A stretch of DNA of 64,000 bases from contig QANT01006850.1 in assembly GCA_003254885.1 (NCBI GenBank), forward strand, positions 1 through 64,000, written 5' to 3'. The notes under the pieces are model-generated. The model saw only the letters and a program-made list of their open reading frames with translations. It did not search any database and was not told where the DNA came from. Positions 60,790 through 64,000 of the stretch are shown here, piece after piece. How positions within the stretch are numbered: the first letter of the stretch is position 1; each line of letters begins with the position of its first letter. The stretch comes from Purshia tridentata (taxonomy: Eukaryota > Streptophyta > Magnoliopsida > Rosales > Rosaceae). A program made the translations under genes and the position numbers.

Positions 60790-61925
60790 CGTTGATGTGT
60801 ACCCGAAAGTGAGCAGAGACATGTAATTGAAATGTGTCATGGAACCGATGGAACCGAATGTGGAGGACATGGTGGGGCTACCAAGACGGCATACAAAATT
60901 CTTCAATCAGGTTTTTTCTGGCCTTCCATTTTTCGAGACTATCAAAAATTCTACAAAACTTGTGATAGGTGTCAGAAAATGGGGAATATTAATCAACGGA
61001 ACCAAATACCCTAGAACTACATACTTGAAGTGGAAATTTTTGATATATGGGGAATAGATTTCATGGGACCATTTCCATCTTCATTCGGTTATGAGTACAT
61101 ACTGGTAGGAGTGGATTATGTATCCAAGTGGGTAGAGGCCATCGCCACAAGAACAAACGATGCAAGGGTTGTCCTCAGCTTTATCAAGAATAACATCTTC
61201 ACATGGTTTGGCACACCGAGAGTGATAATTAGCGATGGTGGAACTCACTTCTGTAATAAGTTGTTTAGCCAGTTAATGATGAAGTATGGAGTGCACCACA
61301 AAATGGCTTCCCCATACCCTCCGCAGACGAATGGGCAAGTGGAGATCTCAAATCGTGAAATCAAATTCATTGTGGAAAGGATGGTAAATCTAAACCGCAA
61401 AGACTGGTCCACTAAATTAAATGACGCTTTATGGGCTTATCGTAAAGCATACAAGACACCAATTGGGATGTCGCCCTACCATTTGATTTATGGAAAAGCG
61501 TGCCACTTGCCGGTTGAGCTTAAGCGTAGGGCATTCTGGGCAATTAAGAGGCTGAACTTTGACCTCAAAGGGCTAGGGACCAAAAGAAATTACAAATTGG
61601 TGAATTGGAGGAGATTCGGCACTTTGCGTACGATAATGCGAAGTTGTACAAAGAACGGACAAAGCGTTACCATGATAAGAAATTGGTGTCGAAGGAGTTT
61701 ATTGTAGGTATGAAGGTCTTGCTCTTTAATTCCTGGTTACGACTGTTCCCTGGAAAGTTGCGTTCGCGATGGACTGGGCCATACGAAGTGGTTAAGGTAT
61801 TCCCTTATGGAGCCATAGAAATCAAGAACCTCCAACATGGGATGATATTTACAGTAAACGGTCATCGCCCCAAGCGATATTTGGAGTCTGACGTGGATTT
61901 GGAGGAGGAGAACATTGCATTTTAG
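60790..61925 (+). mobile_element. Athila integrase region, fossil
   Basis: A His/Cys-type zinc-binding part (HGGATKTAYKILQSGFFWP, CDRCQKMGNINQRNQIP) is followed by the core with [53 protein letters not shown] and [15 protein letters not shown]. The C-terminal part has [17 protein letters not shown]. No chromodomain follows, which fits Athila/Tat. Not intact. Confidence 0.9.
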
Positions 61926-63721
61926 TGGATAATTGTGTTTGGCTGAAGACATAAAACTTAGCGCTACTGGGAGGCAACCCAAGCTTTGGAGGCCAAAACA
62001 GCATGACACAAAGGTACACCTCTGTTTCCTGTAGTTGACAGTTTTTGTCTTTTCATTGCATTTTCCTTATTTATTTGAACATTGCAGGCGCAATCTTTAA
62101 ACATTGAGGACAATGTTTCATTTAAGTTTGGGGGGAAAGGCTTTAATTTATTTTTCTTTTGAAAAAAAAAAAAAAAGGAGCTTTGTTTTAGAGTCTGAAA
62201 ACCCTAAGATTCGATCCTAATTGCATTAGGGTTGCTCTTTCGGGTACTCAATTAAAATGCAACTCCTTAAGTGTTGATTCAATTTCAATTTGGATTTAAC
62301 TTTCTAGGGTTCTTGCAACATGTGTTTTTAAAAGTTTCCCAACATCTAACATGATTGTATGGCTTATAGAATTGCATCGTTAGCCTTGTACATGTTATCG
62401 CTATTCACCTTGTTCATTTGATGTTGCATGTCTATTTTACAACTCCATGTGATCTATATTTCCTTTTTATGAACTTGTGTAGTGATATGCATGTTAAGTG
62501 TGTTTTATACTTGTTAGAGTAGACTAATATGACCATGTGAGCTATTGAGCCTGTTCTTTAATTCTTGAGTGCACACACCATTCTATTCTTATTTTTGTCA
62601 TTTAAGTCGTCATTTTGATCTCATTATTCATTCATTTGGTCATATACTTGAAATGTGCACATTCTGAATCATTTTGTTAGAACTTCTCTTTTATCCTTTT
62701 TGAAGCATATAGAGATTACATTGTGCCAAGGAGATGATCTTAGGCCATGTTTCTTTACCCTCCTAGCCGAAAAGCCAACCACATTGTTTGTACCGTTAGC
62801 TAGCCACTTTGACCCTTAAATTAGACTTTTCTTTGTCACCAAACACCCTTACTTAACCCTAAGTTTGGGGGAGTTACGCTCCCTATCCCGTTTACCCGTA
62901 TACTATGGTTTTTGGTTACATAAGAACTGAGGGTGCAAAACAAGTGATCATGTATGACTTGAAGCGAAAGAAAAGAAAAAGTGCTCAAAAAGACTATGCC
63001 GATGCAAGAAAGAAAAAGAAACAAGCTAACAAAAAAAGAAGCTTATGGCCGGTGAAAAAGAGAGTGAAAAGTTCAAAATTCAAGTTATGAAGTGCAGATA
63101 AGCAAGGTATGCCTTAACTATGTTACAAATTCCATAGTACTAGCCATTGTATTTTCCTTTCATTTCAATACCATACCTAAACCTAAGCCTTCATTTCAAC
63201 CCATAAAAGTCCTTTATGATCCAAGGTAAGGTGTAATCCTTTGGTTTGGAGATCGAATAAGAGAGAAGCATATAACTAGTGATTCCATTTCAAGTTCATT
63301 GGCATTCATTCATGAGATCACACTCTATCTATTTGTGCCTTGTTTATTCAATGCTAATGTGTGAACATGCATATATTATGTTCACATCACCTGAGAGCAC
63401 ACAAATCAACCCAATTTCTGAGTGTTTATTGCTGAGAGTATGCCTAGTAAGGATTGGAGTTGAACTTAACTTGTATAAAGCATGTCTTGACTGTTTATCT
63501 AACACATGGGTTTATGCCAAGGATAGTATAGAGGACAATGGAGAAGTCAGGTATGCATTGTAGCTATCTCTTGAATTCGATGAATGACTTATATATGTGC
63601 TTTGCTTGTGATAATTGATACTAGTCGCATATATGAATTCATTTGTTGGGAAGCAGTCACTTTTAGAGTCAGTCTTTGAGTTTTTGTTTTTATTTTCTTT
63701 GCTCGAGGACTAGCAAAGTCG
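61926..63721 (+). other. Athila 3' non-coding region
   Basis: About 1.8 kb between integrase and the polypurine tract, AT-rich. It carries CATTGAGGACAATGT near 62103, a poly-A run at 62162-62176, and two extra AAGTTTGGGGG words (62124, 62861). An A-rich, Lys-rich ORF of 61 codons at 62905-63090 and another of 94 codons at 63279-63563 have no recognisable domain. Some Athila elements carry an env-like frame here, but I see no convincing one. Confidence 0.75.
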
Positions 63722-63734
63722 AAGTTTGGGGGTG
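63722..63734 (+). other. Athila polypurine tract
   Basis: AAGTTTGGGGGTG directly before the 3' LTR start TGTTAAG. It primes plus-strand synthesis in the family. Confidence 0.85.
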
Positions 63735-64000
63735 TGTTAAGTGTGCATTTTCGCACACTTACTTATGCTAACTCCTTAATCTAGAACGCAAGAACTTGGC
63801 ATTTTGTGTGTTTTTGCTTTGTTTGTGTGTTTTCTAGGTATTTTGGAGCAAATGAGGAAAAAGAAGCCAAAAGAGCTATTTTCAGATATTTTCTAATCAA
63901 ACTAGGGAAACTGATGAAATCCTGATGGAACTAGGAGAGCTAAAATCCTACTCAAACAAGGAATCCTCGCCAGATCAGGAAAACCATCAATGTCTAAGGC
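63735..64000 (+). repeat. 3' LTR of the Athila-type element, first 266 bp
   Basis: Matches 54794 onward to the end of the window without visible indels and with about 19 differences by eye. The window ends inside the LTR, so the right target duplicate is not seen. Confidence 0.93.

Larger units (their letters stand above)
54794..64000 (+). mobile_element. Athila-type Ty3/gypsy retrotransposon, nearly full length
   Basis: A fossil element inserted in an H satellite monomer, with the flank ending CTCGT at 54793. Parts in order: 5' LTR 54794-56586, PBS 56593-56610, gag, protease, RT, RNase H, integrase, a 1.8-kb 3' non-coding part, polypurine tract 63722-63734, and the first 266 bp of the 3' LTR. 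Athila is preferred for the tRNA-Asp-like PBS, 1.8-kb LTRs, the DLGAS-type protease and absence of a chromodomain; the related Tat lineage is the alternative. The coding part is broken, with about a dozen breaks. The first 266 bp of the two LTRs differ at about 19 places by eye (about 7%), suggesting an insertion some millions of years old. Confidence 0.92.

Noticed and set aside
62905-63090. Lys-rich 61-codon ORF in the Athila 3' region
   Set aside because: Composition follows the A-rich DNA, and no domain or membrane segment supports an env-like protein.

Overview
This window is plant nuclear DNA, most likely from a eudicot. The evidence is a spliced terpene synthase (TPS-a type) gene remnant with canonical plant exon sizes, a Ty1/copia element primed by initiator tRNA-Met, and a large Athila-type Ty3/gypsy element. 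I cannot name the species. No intact host protein-coding gene is visible. About three quarters of the window (roughly 49 kb) is one tandem satellite family.

Layout. 1-2005: the 5' end of a minus-strand Ty1/copia element (LTR, primer-binding site, long leader with a 303-bp tandem duplication, start of gag), running out of the window on the left. 2006-3154: exons 6 (partial), 5, 4 and 3 of a minus-strand terpene synthase gene. The copia element cuts it on its 3' side, and its 5' exons are missing where the satellite begins. 3155-3460: AT-rich remnant of intron 2. 3461-54793: the satellite array. 54794-64000: an Athila-type element (5' LTR, PBS, gag, protease, RT, RNase H, integrase, long 3' non-coding part, PPT, start of 3' LTR) inserted into the satellite.

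The satellite has monomers of about 149 bp in 11 distinguishable types, named A to K here. They recur in fixed order as a higher-order repeat (HOR) of about 1.64 kb; the cleanest example, 14597-16233, is 1637 bp. The array is plus-oriented at 3461-18381, inverted at 18382-45335, and plus again at 45336-54793. Both switches have short microhomology. Inside it are a complete solo LTR of the Athila family with 5-bp target duplications (39017-41105), the tip of another LTR family (33155-33355), short Athila-derived filler segments (7859-7884, 31593-31627), unidentified inserts (11639-11776, 35138-35221), an inserted inverted monomer (52555-52666), a pentameric HOR variant (46495-47995), and near-identical duplicated blocks (3461-5284 against 9486-11309).

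Interpretation. Near-nucleosome monomer length, HOR organisation, local inversions and Athila insertions all suggest a centromeric or pericentromeric array. That is inference: no CENH3 data are available. The satellite contains many short ORFs because its monomers are close to 150 bp (50 codons). I regard these as by-products, not genes. The single N characters at 6923, 11638, 28817, 33356 and 55157 each sit at a structural break and probably stand for assembly gaps.
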